The notes under the pieces were generated by a model. The model saw nothing but the letters and a program-made list of their open reading frames with translations, was not told where the DNA came from and did not search any database. A stretch of DNA of 64,000 nt from Nelumbo lutea (Eukaryota; Streptophyta; Magnoliopsida; Proteales; Nelumbonaceae). The stretch covers positions 6,623,728-6,687,727 of the forward strand of contig JAKGHH010000008.1 of assembly GCA_022828595.1 (NCBI GenBank), written 5' to 3'. Below are positions 12,018-23,640 of this stretch, piece by piece. How positions within the stretch are numbered: the first letter of the stretch is position 1; each line of letters starts with the position of its first letter. Position numbers and translations under genes: made by a program.

Positions 12018-12158
12018 GTTGCGGACAATTATTACAGTCCAGATCTAAAGAATGCAGCTTTTGCAAGGCTTAGTGCTGTTCACAGGAGCCTTAAGGTTGC
12101 CAAGTCCGGTGTGAAGAAGAGGAACAAGCAGGCTGTGAAGTTCCGTGGTAGGAAGTGA
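12018..12158 (+). pseudogene. RPL28: orphan last exon of ribosomal protein L28
   Basis: The 141-bp exon has the same length as the last exon of the complete gene at 51877-52017 and keeps its acceptor (TTTCAG|GTTGCG) and stop. It reads [18 protein letters not shown] and ends KFRGRK. Against the intact copy I count seven base changes, five of which alter the protein (N/D, R/S, L/F, R/K, V/F), suggesting relaxed constraint. No exon 1 or 2 lies upstream; that side is transposon. It could still be captured as a 3' exon by another transcript, but alone it is a pseudogene fragment. Confidence 0.9.
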
Positions 12159-13600
12159 GATGCGTGTGAAGCTTGTGATATGGTTCAATCATTTTCATAG
12201 CATTCCATTCCTTTTATTTGGTAGAAATAGATTTCCTTTTCTATTATGTTTTTTAATTGAGTTGAAAAGAACACGTCGGTTTTTGGATTGGCACCTGAGT
12301 TTAGAAAAGCTTTTAGAAACAGAGTACCACCATACTCGAAATGGAGGTGACTTTCATCATAATGGCTGCTTTTGTGCCGTGGCTCCCTTTGGTAAAGTTG
12401 TAGAAATACCTTTCTGTTCGGATTTCTTCACAGAAATGGGGTAGGACCAATTCTCGGCTGCTTGGTGCTGTCAGGTGGATGTAAAGACCAATTCTGTTGA
12501 GGTCGAAATCCCAACTCCGTTACTCAACTCCAATCTTAGGTATGTAAATGTTGGTTGTGCTCCGGGTCTGGTTCTTTGGTAGGGCAATTCCAATATTAGA
12601 TTTGACCAAACTCCCATAACTAATCTCTAGCGGCAACAACGACAGGTGCATGTGTATGCTTTCCCAAGAAACAGAAACTGTGGATTTATAATATAACAAA
12701 TCAAATGACGGGTTGTGGTTTTGTAACTACTATCTAGCCAGCATTACTCCCAGTCTCTAATTGAACGCCGCCGTCTATACCAGTACACGCACTACTTGTA
12801 CCCACATCTAATAGTGGGTGGCAGACCTGAGTCCACTTTGGTGAACAAGGTTTATCTGAACGTTTTAACTGTTTAGCGGATTGAAACTAACAATAAGGTT
12901 TTACGCCACTAATAAAATACATAAGCCTCTAAAACTTCATCACGAACAGTCAAAGAATTCCACTTTGGTGGCTTTTTTTCAAGAGCTGCAGGTTGGGTGT
13001 TTAAATTGTATCATTGATGGTTTGTCAACCAGAAAAAATCGACCATTGATGTAATGAAAGAATCGTGTTTAGTAATCATATTAATAATATATAATATTTT
13101 GTACCTTTTTGTTGTAGTTTATTAATGTAATTCAATGTCAGATTATAACCAACATTTGATTGAATATAAATCTAACGGAATAGATTTGATTCAAATCCGA
13201 ATGTCAATCAACAAATTTCGATCCTAGCGTATCTGATTTGATCCGTCCGCAGCTCTACCCTTCATCACAGTATGACGGGTGAGAAATTTTTTCAGCCTGG
13301 AATATTTCACTAATATTATTTGCTCCATTAAGCTTTTACGTTGAATTTTGGAAAAAAAAAAGCACAGCCTCTTTATTTAAAGGGGTTTTTACCGTTCAGT
13401 CCAACCCTAGGTGGTGCTACTACTAGATTAGGGGTGGACTGAATCCTGCCCGTGTATTAATGTCAAATTCCCATGCAGGATGTGGTTTATAGGGTGGTTA
13501 TTAGTAGATTAGGAGGGGGCTGCAAATTCAATTTCTGATGTGAATTGGTTAAAATGATGTTGATAAATTATAATGCATACAAAAAATGGTTGCATATAGG

Positions 13601-13834
13601 CAAGGTTCAAAATATCGATATGCCCAATACAATGATACCAGGGCATATCGGGCAAATTGATACCTTTATTTTTACATTTTCTTTTATTTTTTTCAAAACT
13701 GGTTCAAGGGGCCGGTTTAGGGCTCCTCCACCTCCTGAATCAGTCAAACCTCAGATACACCCACTACATGGGCTTATCGGAAGGATCCCGGAATAATACG
13801 TATCGACCGATATGTATCGATACTTTGAACCTTA
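13601..13834. mobile_element. hAT-type MITE (copy A)
   Basis: Terminal inverted repeats CAAGGTTCAAAATATCGAT and its near complement ATCGATACTTTGAACCTT-A, flanked on both sides by the 8-bp target-site duplication CATATAGG (13593-13600 and 13835-13842). An 8-bp duplication with CA-starting ends fits hAT elements. The orthologous insertion is at 53623-53843, and a related element sits in RPL28 intron 2 at 50864. Confidence 0.85.
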
Positions 13835-15199
13835 CATATAGGAATTGTGTTTCTCTAGCAATCAACCCTACGAGCATAAAATTTGGTTATCTGCATGACT
13901 GCTGCAGCATCACCACTGAGAACATAACTAGCGCCAGAAGATGGTATTATATTGTAGATCTACAGTATGTAAATATTTTTTCTCATTATTGTCTTTGATT
14001 TTGAATTTCTTTATAAATTGTCTTTGAGACTGATTTTGCAGGCTGGAAGCCTAGAAAAAAAAAAAAGGAATTTTTAAATTTTATAAAAGTTGACATCTAA
14101 CTCGACCCACATAGCGTAGAATCTACTCCCGAAAATGAGCACATCAGAACATACCACAAAGAATTGATTTTCCATGTTTTCTGCAATCTGATTATAAAGA
14201 TGATTAAAAGTATATTAAAGACCTAATTTCTTGGGAAATTTGCTTCCAAGGGTACGGTAACATTACCAATTACCAAACACCACATTCAACGAATTCTTAA
14301 GTGGGTACAGAATTCAAGCATCCCAAGTCTGGCACACCGGATCCAGTGCGTTTGGGAACAGGGAACACCATAGAAGCAGTTCTCTGCAGACGACAGACCC
14401 ATAACTTATACCACAATGACTACAGCAATCATCATGTTGATAAAGTGGTTTGGTTTTGTTTAAATGGATGATCTATGTTTGATCATGTTTCACGCTTATT
14501 TTGCTCCGGTTAACCTGCATCATGACACCAAGGCAATTGTAGCCCAATCCAGATCCTAACCATGGGGACTTTCTCTATTCTTTTATTTGGTTTTCTTGGA
14601 GAAAGCAGAGCTTTACTCAAATCTGATTCTACCCCTTAAACCTTGGTCGGTTTGATCATTCGATGCTTGGACATGGGGCACCTTATCTAGTATTCTAGTT
14701 AGGGGTTTGGAAGTCTGGCGGCACTACACCCTGGCTATTTTAAGCAAAGAACCAAATGCTAGCCCTTACCACCGAAAAACTAAATAAATAACAGCCCAGT
14801 AGCTCATGAATTTCTGGGCTTTTATAAATAGAAGGATCTTCAATTTCTTGTTATCTTCTTCCTTTCAAAAAATGTTAGCTTTTATAAATAGAACTTGGGT
14901 ATAATATAGTAAAGCTCATGAACTTGGGTATAATATGCCATCTTTTCAAATTAACACGGCTAACAGATGGCTACTGCAAGATGGGGATAAGTTTTTTTTT
15001 TCTTGGTACTATTTTCTACGGTAAATTTGCTTCTTGGTGCAGAAAAGAAAACAAGTTAAAGCCCTAAACAAGTAATGCCTCAAAATATTGAACCAAAATC
15101 GCATTAATGAAGATCTACTGGCACTTAGTGTACAGTCAAAATGTAAAAAGTTCCCACTTCAAACAAACCACCTAAGGACTATAAGGGTTATGATCAGAA

Positions 15200-15571
15200 T
15201 CAAAAGCAACAAGAACAATCAAAGGGACAAAGTGGGGTGCCTCCAGCATCTGACTTCACAATTCCCAGCTCTTCCTCGGTGTAAATAGCAAAGCCATCCT
15301 CCGTTCTCTTTCTTTCTCGAGGAGGGGGTTCAACAAAGCCATCTTTTTTAGGAACCTTATTCTTCTTTTTCTTTTTCTTTGGCTTCTCAATACCATCTTC
15401 TGTTGCCTTCTCCATTTGTTGTTCTTCGGCTTTCTTCAACTTCTTGTTGGAGAAGATTTCATCAATTTCTTGTCCAAGTTTTTTCCTTCTGGGTTTGATT
15501 TTTTCCTGTTCTGAAACTGGTTCCTCTTCTTTCATTGGAGCAGCCTTATTAGTTGAACCTTTTTTGGCCAT
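15200..15571 (-). CDS. DUF1764 family protein, copy A
   Basis: An intact 123-codon frame. The protein starts MAKKGSTNKAAPMKEEEP and has a long lysine-rich middle (KKLGQEIDEIF, then a KKKKKKNK block typical of nuclear or nucleolar localisation). It ends with the family hallmark TEDGFAIYTEEELGI followed by GGTPLCPFDCSCCF at the C terminus. DUF1764 proteins are small conserved eukaryotic proteins of unknown function. The start is the ATG just inside exon 2: a minus-strand acceptor (TATATGCAG|CTC) lies at 15587/15586 and a donor at 16297/16296 (CAG|GTAGAA), giving a 710-bp intron in the 5' leader. The spliced frame stays open upstream but has no earlier ATG. It differs from copy B at four residues. 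Confidence 0.85.
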   Translation of the reverse strand: MAKKGSTNKAAPMKEEEPVSEQEKIKPRRKKLGQEIDEIFSNKKLKKAEEQQMEKATEDGIEKPKKKKKKNKVPKKDGFVEPPPRERKRTEDGFAIYTEEELGIVKSDAGGTPLCPFDCSCCF

Positions 15572-16296
15572 AGCTGAAGCCAAGAGCTGCATATACAATT
15601 GCTTATGACAGTGAGATAAGAGGTACAATACAACTACAAGAAACACAAAATTGAAGAACCCAATAAAGGGCCAAAGGGATGGTTCAAAATTCAGAAAAAA
15701 AAGTCCAGTCAAATCAATGCAACCTCCCCAACTCCTTCAGCTAATTGTGAGCTGACTAATTTCATGGGGTTCTCAAATTTATTGAATCTAGAAAAAGAAG
15801 TTGACCAATAGATGTACTACAGTATATTAGCTTCTGAATTAACATGACGGAAGATTGACATATATAGAAAAATAACAGTTAAAGTAAGTAAATATAATTG
15901 CCTAAAAAATCCCAAAAATTAAAACTTTATGAAAAGCGAAGAGGAAAACTCAAATTGGAAGATGGACCTATCATGCTTAAGTCCAGAATAAGAGAAAAAG
16001 TTTCAGTCAGTAGTTGGAAATAAACCTAAATCCCTCTTTAAAGAGAAAGGCCCATCAGGTTCCACATACCACTTACTAAAGCATGAAGCAGAGAGGAGAA
16101 CTTGCAGAGAATGAGAACTCACAACACTCAAGAAGAGACCTACTCAAATACTCTAGGAAGGCCCCAATTTCTATTTTTCCTCCATAAGAACAGAAGCTAG
16201 AGGAAGAAGTGCAGAGGCCATTGTAAATATCTCAGTATGATTCACAAAATAAACAAAAAAAAAGAAAAAAAAAAGAACGAAGAAAAGGGTTTCTAC

Positions 16297-16425
16297 CTGA
16301 TTGATAGTGTGGTTGCTGGCTAAAACAAATCTTTTCAGTTCCTGAGTCTTGCTTCTTAGTTGTTCAGGAATGGTCTCTCCCTCTCTCGCTTGCTTGCAAA
16401 TGCCTAAGATTTTTAGGGTTTCTTC
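16297..16425 (-). promoter_or_regulatory. DUF1764 copy A leader exon with telo-box
   Basis: The non-coding first exon ends at 16297 with CAATCAG|GTAGAA. Just upstream on the minus strand is AAACCCTAA (16413-16421), the telo-box found in promoters and leaders of plant translation and ribosome-biogenesis genes. CT/GA-rich sequence (GAGAGAGGGAGAG) follows. The transcription start is not placed. Confidence 0.55.
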
Positions 16426-16920
16426 CTAGTTCTTTTTTCAGACTTTTTTACATTGCTGCCCCAATTCCCCATATTTTAACAATTTTGCATATTTTTCCTA
16501 TATCTTTCAATGCCCCCGTGTTTTACAGATTGACTGTGTGTTTCGCTCCATTAAAACTTAAAAGCAAACTTAAACTGTTGATTTAAATCATGAAATGACA
16601 AAACTACTCTTAATTCACTTGAAATTCCTATCTATTTGTTTTAATTCCCTTATTGTACCTAAAGCTTCATAAATCTTAACAAAGTTTCTGTTATTGATAA
16701 AAAAAATAAAAATTGTTTTAATCCCCTAGGCCCTAGTCCATGCTGTCCAGCCCAGATTATATGCAAAAACAAGTGCTCTTGCTGATGTAGCACTTGTTTT
16801 GTTTAGGAAAATAAAAAAAGAGCATTGGCAAACAACCCCTTTAGTCTGCATGCTCCTTGTCTTTCTACATCTGCGGTGGGAACATTTACTAGTATATGTG
16901 GGCTGTCAATTGCCCCAATC

Positions 16921-17155
16921 CTTTTTTATCAATAACTCAGAAAATAGATTTCATTAGAATTAAATAAAGCAGTACAACCAGAAATTGTGAAGGAAACAAA
17001 GAGTTACTACCTAAAATATTACATATAGGCCCAAAACATAGACCGTCTTTGTACTATCTCCCAAACTGTTGGCCGATCTTCCAACCCAATTAATTTGAAT
17101 CAGCATATCCCTGGAGAGCCAACACAATCCTTCCAAGCAAGTAATTTTCGTAGTG
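16921..17155 (-). mobile_element. LINE 3' end fragment (copy A)
   Basis: Starts on the plus strand with a T-rich end (CTTTTTTATCAATAACTCAG), the mirror of a LINE poly(A) end. On the minus strand it encodes SRDMLIQINWVGRSANSLG, the last conserved box of LINE RNase H domains. Shared with copy B (56933-57185), where the fragment is slightly longer. Confidence 0.75.
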
Positions 17156-17159
17156 TATT

Positions 17160-17462
17160 TTAAAGTTTACTACCTAAAATCATTACAGATAGGTCACCCA
17201 TAAAACTTTGACAGTTTCCTTACCTTAAACTATGGCCAAAGGTTGGATCTGTTTCTAATCTTAGAAGGCGTTTTTGTGCCATTTGATTGGATTAAATACC
17301 CATCCTCTAGACTTAAAACTGCATCTAGGACCAAGTTGAAGTGGCAGCTTATAGTCTCTCTAGATATACTAAAATGGAATCCCATCATTTTATTCCTAAC
17401 ATTGTATACTAAAATGTGCAGGAATCTAGCAATTTGTTCCCCCACAAGACTCCTTAATTTAT
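17160..17462 (-). pseudogene. PIF/Harbinger (HARBI1-like) transposase fragment, copy A
   Basis: On the minus strand bases 17445-17230 read MGEQIARFLHILVYNVRNKM followed by GFHFSISRETISCHFN and VLDAVLSLEDGYL. This is the N-terminal helix-turn-helix-like region of plant HARBI1-type nucleases (family pattern EEQVAxFLHIxxHNVRNRxxxxxFxRSGETxSRxFN). The catalytic DDE part is absent. In copy B the missing N terminus lies beyond a LINE at 60061-60452. Confidence 0.8.
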
Positions 17463-19123
17463 CTTTTTTTTTTTTTTATCAATAACCACAGAATTCATTA
17501 ATATTGGAAAAAAGTTACAGGGAAGATGAGCTAAAGAATCGTAACTCCCCAGAACAGAAATACATCTGAATTAAACACTCAAAACCTTACAATTGAGCCC
17601 AAAACCCAGAATTTCTAAAAACTCCTTGCCTAGCCAATCCATCAGCAAAGGAATTAGCATTTCTTTTAACCCAACTACATAGGACTTCCATATCCTTAAT
17701 CAACCACTTGAATTTTCTTTTCTCATTGCTGTAGCTCCACATCTTGGAAGTGTCTTCTTTCAGTCAATCCACAACAACTGCAGAATCTCCTTCTATAATC
17801 AGTTTCTTAACTTTAATTTCTTTGGCTCTTTGCACCCTTCCAACATTGCTAACACCTCATCCCTCAAGGAGTCTCCCACTCCAATTGGACTAGAGAACAA
17901 AGCTATTACATTACCTCTCTCATCCCTTAGGACCGCCCAATACCCGAAGGCCCTGGATTCCCCATGCTACTGCCATCAAAATTTAGTTTGATAAACCCAG
18001 GAGGTGGAGGGTTCCACATGAGATTCAAATTCTTCTTCCTTGTAACTGAGCTAGCAACTTCTTTCTACTTTCTTAGCAAATTGTATGTTGAAAACTTTGT
18101 AAACTCCTTCATTGTCTTCAGCCAGTGTATTACTCTTATAAGAATCAATTCTACCATATTTTCCAAGCCTCTTTCCTTTTCCAAGAAGATCCTTGCATTT
18201 CTTTCCTCCCATAGTGTCTAACAAACAGCAGCTCTCACGCATCTCCACATAATTCTTGGTATTTTCGTTGAGCATTCAATAAGTGAAGAGGAAAACAGGC
18301 TTTGCAGACTAGTTGGAGATGTCCACCTGCACCCAAATAAAGAAGCAAACCAATACCAAATATTTTTTGCCAAAACACAAGATATTCTTCAGTGGTACCC
18401 AGACTCACCAGCAGCTTTGCATAAAGCACAACAGTGTGGAGATAAACAGCTATTGGGCCTTTTTCTTTGAAGTAGGTCACCTGTGTTGATTCTTTCAAAT
18501 AAAACTAACTAACAAAAGCTCCCAACCCTCGGAGGTATAGGTGTACACTACACTTCCTTGACAAGGAATGGCAGTCCAATAGGAATTTCTGGTTGTATCA
18601 GAGCTTTAAAGAATGATGCACAAGTAAAGGAACCAGAGGGAGACAAAGACCAGATCCTACTATCTGTCTTTGTGGGTTCCAAGAAAATCCCATCAAGAAT
18701 GAACAAAAGAGAAGAAACACTATCCAGTTTTGTGTCCTTGAGTGCTCTTCTCAAACCCAAGTTCCAACCAAACCCAGAATTTGAGTTTGAGGAAACGAGG
18801 AAATTGGTAATTGGTTCATTTTTTAGGGTGGAGATTGCAAATATAGCTGGAAATTGTTCATTCAAAGGGGTCTCCCCAACCCAAACATGTTCCCAGAACT
18901 TTATGAGATTACCCGAGTGTAAATCATACCTGATCTAAGGAGAGAAGAGAGGCAAAATATCTTGGATGGATTTCCATGGTGATGCTCTTGTAGCCAGAGC
19001 CAGAATCCCAGAGTCCCAACCACTCTCTGCAAGCCCGTGAACACTACAAATTATCTTAGTCCACAGTTTCTCCTTCTCCAAAGAAAATCACCACAGCCAT
19101 TTCCCTAACAAAGCCAAACTTCA
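17463..19123 (-). mobile_element. LINE inserted in Harbinger remnant (copy A, truncated)
   Basis: The 3' end is the T run at 17465-17478. Moving right on the minus strand: RNase H with VKRNANSFADGLARQ-like, EGDSAVVVD and KLNFDGSS motifs (17640-17990). Then zf-RVT with ERNARIF-like sequence (18180), and at 18548-18960 the pre-zf segment with NEQFPAIFAISTLKNEPI. The copy stops at about 19123; its counterpart in copy B continues through the reverse transcriptase. Several frameshifts. Confidence 0.8.
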
Positions 19124-21947
19124 CCAAAGACTAATAGACCTTAACATTCTTGATTTTCAATCAAAGACTAATAAATAGACCTTAACATTCTTGATTTTCC
19201 TTAAATAAAAAAAAGCATATATAAATAAGGTAATTTGTAGTCATAGGATTTATTTTTATGTCTCTATATGTATCTATTTGGCAAGGAAAATTCTGCCAAT
19301 TTCACCACAAGTTCTGCACTGGATTTTTCTGCTTTTGTCCACGTTGCTGCAATTTGTTTATATCCAAGGATGTTCTTACAACCTTATACAAATTCCCCTT
19401 TTTTTTCTGCCAGCAAGAATATGCTACACTCAATAGTCCTTTAGATCTTCAACAATCCTTTCTTGAAAGGCTACATAACCCATCTTACCAACACTTTTAG
19501 CATCCCTTTGCAGTTTGTAGAAGTTCATTTGAGTTGGTCTTTGAATTTCACTTAAGCATGTGACATTTTAGACCTGTGTCATTGTGCCATTTTTGGTACA
19601 TATGGCTACACTTGTGGTGAACTGCTCACAAGTTATCATAGTTTAAATCATGTGATTTATGAAACATAAATTCTCCTTCATTGAATCAGTAGTGCTACTG
19701 ATGTCATAGACTCGGCCTGTTGAGTCTCTGGCACTCGGCCTCTTCTGATGGACTGCTATACCGAGTGAAACACAACAGTAGCTGGCTTCCCTAGCTCTAC
19801 CAAGAAAAACCGAGCCTCTCTCTTTCAGCTTTGTCATTTTTTACTTTCTCCATTTCAAATTATAACCATATACCCTATGGATTTAACGTTTTAATACCTA
19901 AAATGTATCCCATTCTCTTGTATCCAGCAGGAACAGATTTGATTGCTATTTTACTGATTTAGTCCCGGAACTTCATTGAATCACTTCTTTCTTTTCTTCT
20001 ACTTTGAGAGTTGGTAGATTAATTGGTGTTGTAATTCATGGTTAATTTAACCTTTGTCAGTGTTCTAAATTACTTCCCTAGGATGAATGCCAATTAGATT
20101 TGGGTAGGATTACTTCTCTTGATGTAAACTGAATTATATGAAAGGTTTTTTTTAATGCATCCAACATCAATAAAATGTAAAATTAGAGTTGCAAATGGAT
20201 CCAATCAGTTATATTCAAAGTTTCAAATTAGAATTTGGATCTTTTCCATAGAGTTTATGTCAAATTTGAATTGAATTCAGATATAATTGGATGTTGAATC
20301 GTATAAATTAATTAAACTAAAATGATCAAAATATTGTATAGTTTAATAGAATGAACTAGAGATGACTCTAAGCTGATTTACATGTCGGAAAAAGAAAACT
20401 GACTCTAATCAGATTTGAATTGAATTCAGATTTATTTTGATTCATTACTTGCTAGTTGATGAGATGCTACTTGCTTTGTCTTTGTCTTGGAGGCAATTAC
20501 ATATTGAAAAGATTTGAACAATCAACAATCATTGGACCATCGATACATTAAATAAGTCACAAATAATTATATAAAATTTCAACTATGTATTTCTTTTTAT
20601 GTTTCCATAATTTTTAAGTTTCAGCTCCCAACCGCCTTGAGGCTTACGCCTCGCCTCCTCCGCCTTTAGCCTTTTAAAACATTGCTCCCAGCCGATCTTC
20701 AGACTCCCAACGATTGGATCCCCGATCATAATCTTCTTCACCTCCAGAGAAGGTAAGACTACAAATATGCCTTGTTTTACTTCTTTGGTCCATTCTTTGT
20801 ATTTTTTTCTCTAAAACCTCATCATTCTTCTTCCCCTCCCTGCTTTCTCCGCCATCACCGGTCGGCGTCCTAACCATATCCCATGTCCTCTCCAGAAACT
20901 GTAAGGCTAAAAATAGACCCTTCAGCTCTTAGGGATGTCTTCCGTTGAGCATTCTTTGAATGATAAGGGTCATGCACACCTTCTGGCAATGAATGTCCCC
21001 AAAATGACTTGCCGCCATTTATTCCGACAACCAAATGACGTTAGATCTGCTAATCCTCTGTGACTATTGTTGCAGACCCAACAAGCTTTTCAATTTTTTT
21101 CATGATATATTGGACCTAACTATTCATTTTACATGTTTTCTTTTTTGCTTATTGTTGTGATTATTTTTTTATGATATATTGGATCTAACAAGTCTCTGTT
21201 TTTCTTCATAAGATATTTTTCTTTTATGAATTTTCTTCATAAGATATTTTTCTTTTATGAATTTTCTTCATAAGATATTTTTCTTTTATGAATTTTCTTC
21301 ATAAGATATTGCTCCTAACAATTTTAGTTTCTTGTCCAGAACTGCCAAATCGAAATAGGTATTGAAAAACTTTCTTGGAACCAACACAACTCTTAGGTAC
21401 AACATATGCATTTGTTTTTTCCCCTATTCTTCTGTTATTTGGTAAAAAAATCAGATTACTGAGAACTATTTGCTCTATTCAATATGTTAGTATAACAACT
21501 TGAATGCCTTATTTGCTTTGTTCAGGATGTTAATGGTGGTTTTGTTTTGTTGCTTTTTTTTTTGCCTTCTGATCTAGCCTACTATTGTTTTTTCCTGGAT
21601 CATCTTCAAGGCATTTCATGTGTAACAAGGTTTCTCTTTCTCCCTTTATCTTCCATTGTCTTTCTCTTTCCCACACAATTTATGTTTATTCTGGCCATAT
21701 TAGGTGTTATATGAATAAACTTTATCTTTACTTCATGAAACTTCTCAACGAGAACTTATATTTCTTCTCAGTCCAACCAATGGTTGTTCTCTTTATCCCA
21801 TTTCCTGTGCACAGGTGTGTGTAAAAGAATGGTCTGCTATTTTTTTTTTTCTTTTATTCTTCTCTATGTAGTTTTAGTCTAACTTTAAACTAATTACAAC
21901 TATCAACCACGAATGCTAGCTTGAGGCAAAAAAACATGAATATAAGG
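19124..21947. other. intergenic, no confident gene
   Basis: Contains a roughly 40-bp tandem duplication (19125-19200, unit containing AAAGACTAATAGACC) at the edge of the segmental duplicate. A MITE end of the type GCCTCGCCTCC...CCTTTTAAAAC lies at about 20635-20683, and a 31-bp tandem repeat at 21200. At 19408-19500 a pyrimidine tract plus CTGCCAG precedes a 28-codon open stretch (QEYATLNSPLDLQQSFLERL) that could be a terminal exon of something, but I cannot identify it. Confidence 0.4.
21200..21310. repeat. 31-bp tandem repeat, 3.6 copies
   Basis: Unit TTTTCTTCATAAGATATTTT plus TCTTTTATGAA repeats at 21200, 21231, 21262 and 21293 with essentially no changes, so it is recent. The unit contains TTCATAA and TTTATGAA, giving weak internal symmetry. 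Confidence 0.9.
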
Positions 21948-21959
21948 TGTCAGTACACG

Positions 21960-23160
21960 ATTTTTGCTCGGTCCACCATCCGAACCACCAATTCACCCCA
22001 AACACCCAATCAGACCCTTCTGATCTCCCCAAAACACCCAAAAACCCTGACTTTCACCAAACCTGCACAATACCTATCCGATGGCTCCGATCAACCCACA
22101 CTTACACCTCAATCATCATATCAAACACAACCATCAGTTCTCGGACACTCCCAAATACCCACCTGTGAAATCTCAACCCAAAATACCTCCATTGGACCTT
22201 TAATCGCACCAAGATTCCATTTCAAGGTCCCAGATTAATCGAATCAAGCCCATTCCAAATCTGCTTGACTTGGGCCTAGTTGGGCCAATCTACCCCACTA
22301 ATCAACCCAGAATCCACGAAAACCCTACCTTACCAAAATTTAGCCAAAATACCCACATTTACCCTTCCATCTAAAAAGATTCCATTTCGGTCAATCTCGT
22401 TAGCCCATAGACACAAAACCCCCTATGTAGTCATACCCATCTCAACCCTCCATTTTCTGACCCAGAAATCCCCACCATTGAACCAAAAACCCAGCCTAAC
22501 ACCTTAAACCCAATTTGACCCTCCTAGACCCGATTTGACCCATTCCTCAAATTTACCAAATTACCCCTAGCCAAGTTTCCAAATTACCCATTGCACCAAA
22601 TTCCCAAAATACCCTTCTCTCCCAAATTCCCAAATTACCCCTAACCTAAATCCCCAAAATACCCGACCTAATTAACAAGATACCTCACCTTCCAAAATTA
22701 CCAAAATACCCTTGACCAAAATTACCTGAATTACCCCTTTGATTGATTCCCAAACTACCCCTTTCACCGATTCCCAAATTACCCCTGACATAATTCCTAA
22801 AAATGTCCCTCCTTCGATAGTTCCCCTAAATTCTCTTGACCAAAGTTACTCCAAATTACCCCCGGCCTAATTCCCAAATTACCCCCCGACCTAATTCCCC
22901 AATTACCCCCGATCAAGATTACCAAAATACCCTTCCAAAATTCCCAAAATACCCACAACCAAAATTACCCTAAATACCCTTTGACCAATTCCTAAATTAC
23001 CCTTGAATCCCTAACCTAAATCCCAAAAAATGTCCCTCCTAAAATTACCAAAATACCCTTGACCTAATTCCCAAAATACCCCTCCTTTCAAAATTACCTG
23101 AAATACCCCTTACCCAAATATGACCCTAAATACACCCTTGCAAACCCTAAATTTTGGCAG
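21960..23160. repeat. 1.2 kb G-poor tract with degenerate minisatellite
   Basis: The plus strand is built mostly from A, C and T with few G. From about 22500 it becomes a degenerate tandem array of units like AAATTACCCCTGACC and AAAATACCCTTGACC, of variable spacing. Open frames over it are low-complexity and not credible genes. Confidence 0.8.
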
Positions 23161-23189
23161 AAACCACCCTTTCCTTTCCTTTCCTTTCC

Positions 23190-23640
23190 AATAGGGAGCA
23201 TCATTCTCGAGAAGAGGGGGTCGAGAGGTGAAGCTCGAGAAAGGGGTCTCTTTGAATAGATATCAGAGAGGTCTTATTCTCTAGCGGTGAGAATAGAAAG
23301 TTTCGAGAAAAGAGGGAAAGGGGTGGTTAAGAGAGGGATCTCGAGAGAGAAAAGAGAGGGACCTCCGAGAGAGTTAGAGGATAGAGAGCATCCGAAAGAT
23401 AGATTGAGGGGGATTAGAGCAAAGAGCGAGAGCTGAGAGCTGAGAGCTTTGAGAGAAAGAAAGAGGGAAAGCTGAGTTTTGAGAGAAAAAATAGAGTACT
23501 TGCACGAGAGGGTTTGAGAGGAAGTTTGGCTGAGAGAGAGAAAAATGAAGAGAGATGGGAGAAAGATCTGAGAGAGGATAGAGAGAAGGAAACGAACAAG
23601 GATTTTGCGAAGAGCGCAATAGGTAAAAAAGGGTTTGAAT
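23190..23640. repeat. purine-rich GAGA tract
   Basis: Directly after the G-poor tract the plus strand switches to A/G-rich sequence (GAGAGAGGGATCTCGAGAGAG and similar). The minus-strand open frames across it are serine/leucine/phenylalanine low-complexity translations and were not called as genes. Confidence 0.75.

Larger units (their letters stand above)
11764..19123. repeat. segmental duplicate A of the RPL28-DUF1764 block
   Basis: Matches 51624-59047 in the same orientation with high identity by eye, including shared LINE, MITE and Harbinger insertions, so those insertions predate the duplication. Copy A starts inside RPL28 intron 2 and lacks exons 1-2. It ends inside a LINE that continues for about 950 bp in copy B. 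Copy A also lacks about 140 bp that copy B has downstream of RPL28 (near 52175-52314). Copy B lacks about 90 bp near 58975 that copy A has. Copy A is the derivative because it is truncated at both ends. Confidence 0.9.

Noticed and set aside
18558..18938. 126-codon plus-strand ORF (and 58709-58975)
   Set aside because: Both are antisense shadows of the minus-strand LINE between its RT and zf-RVT domains.
19258..19500. 80-codon ORF with a possible acceptor at about 19413
   Set aside because: Only a 28-codon candidate exon remains after the acceptor, with no partner exon or recognisable family.
21921..22507. Pro/Thr-rich plus-strand ORFs of 73-105 codons
   Set aside because: They lie in a G-poor tract that lacks stops in several frames at once; no domain or start context supports a gene.
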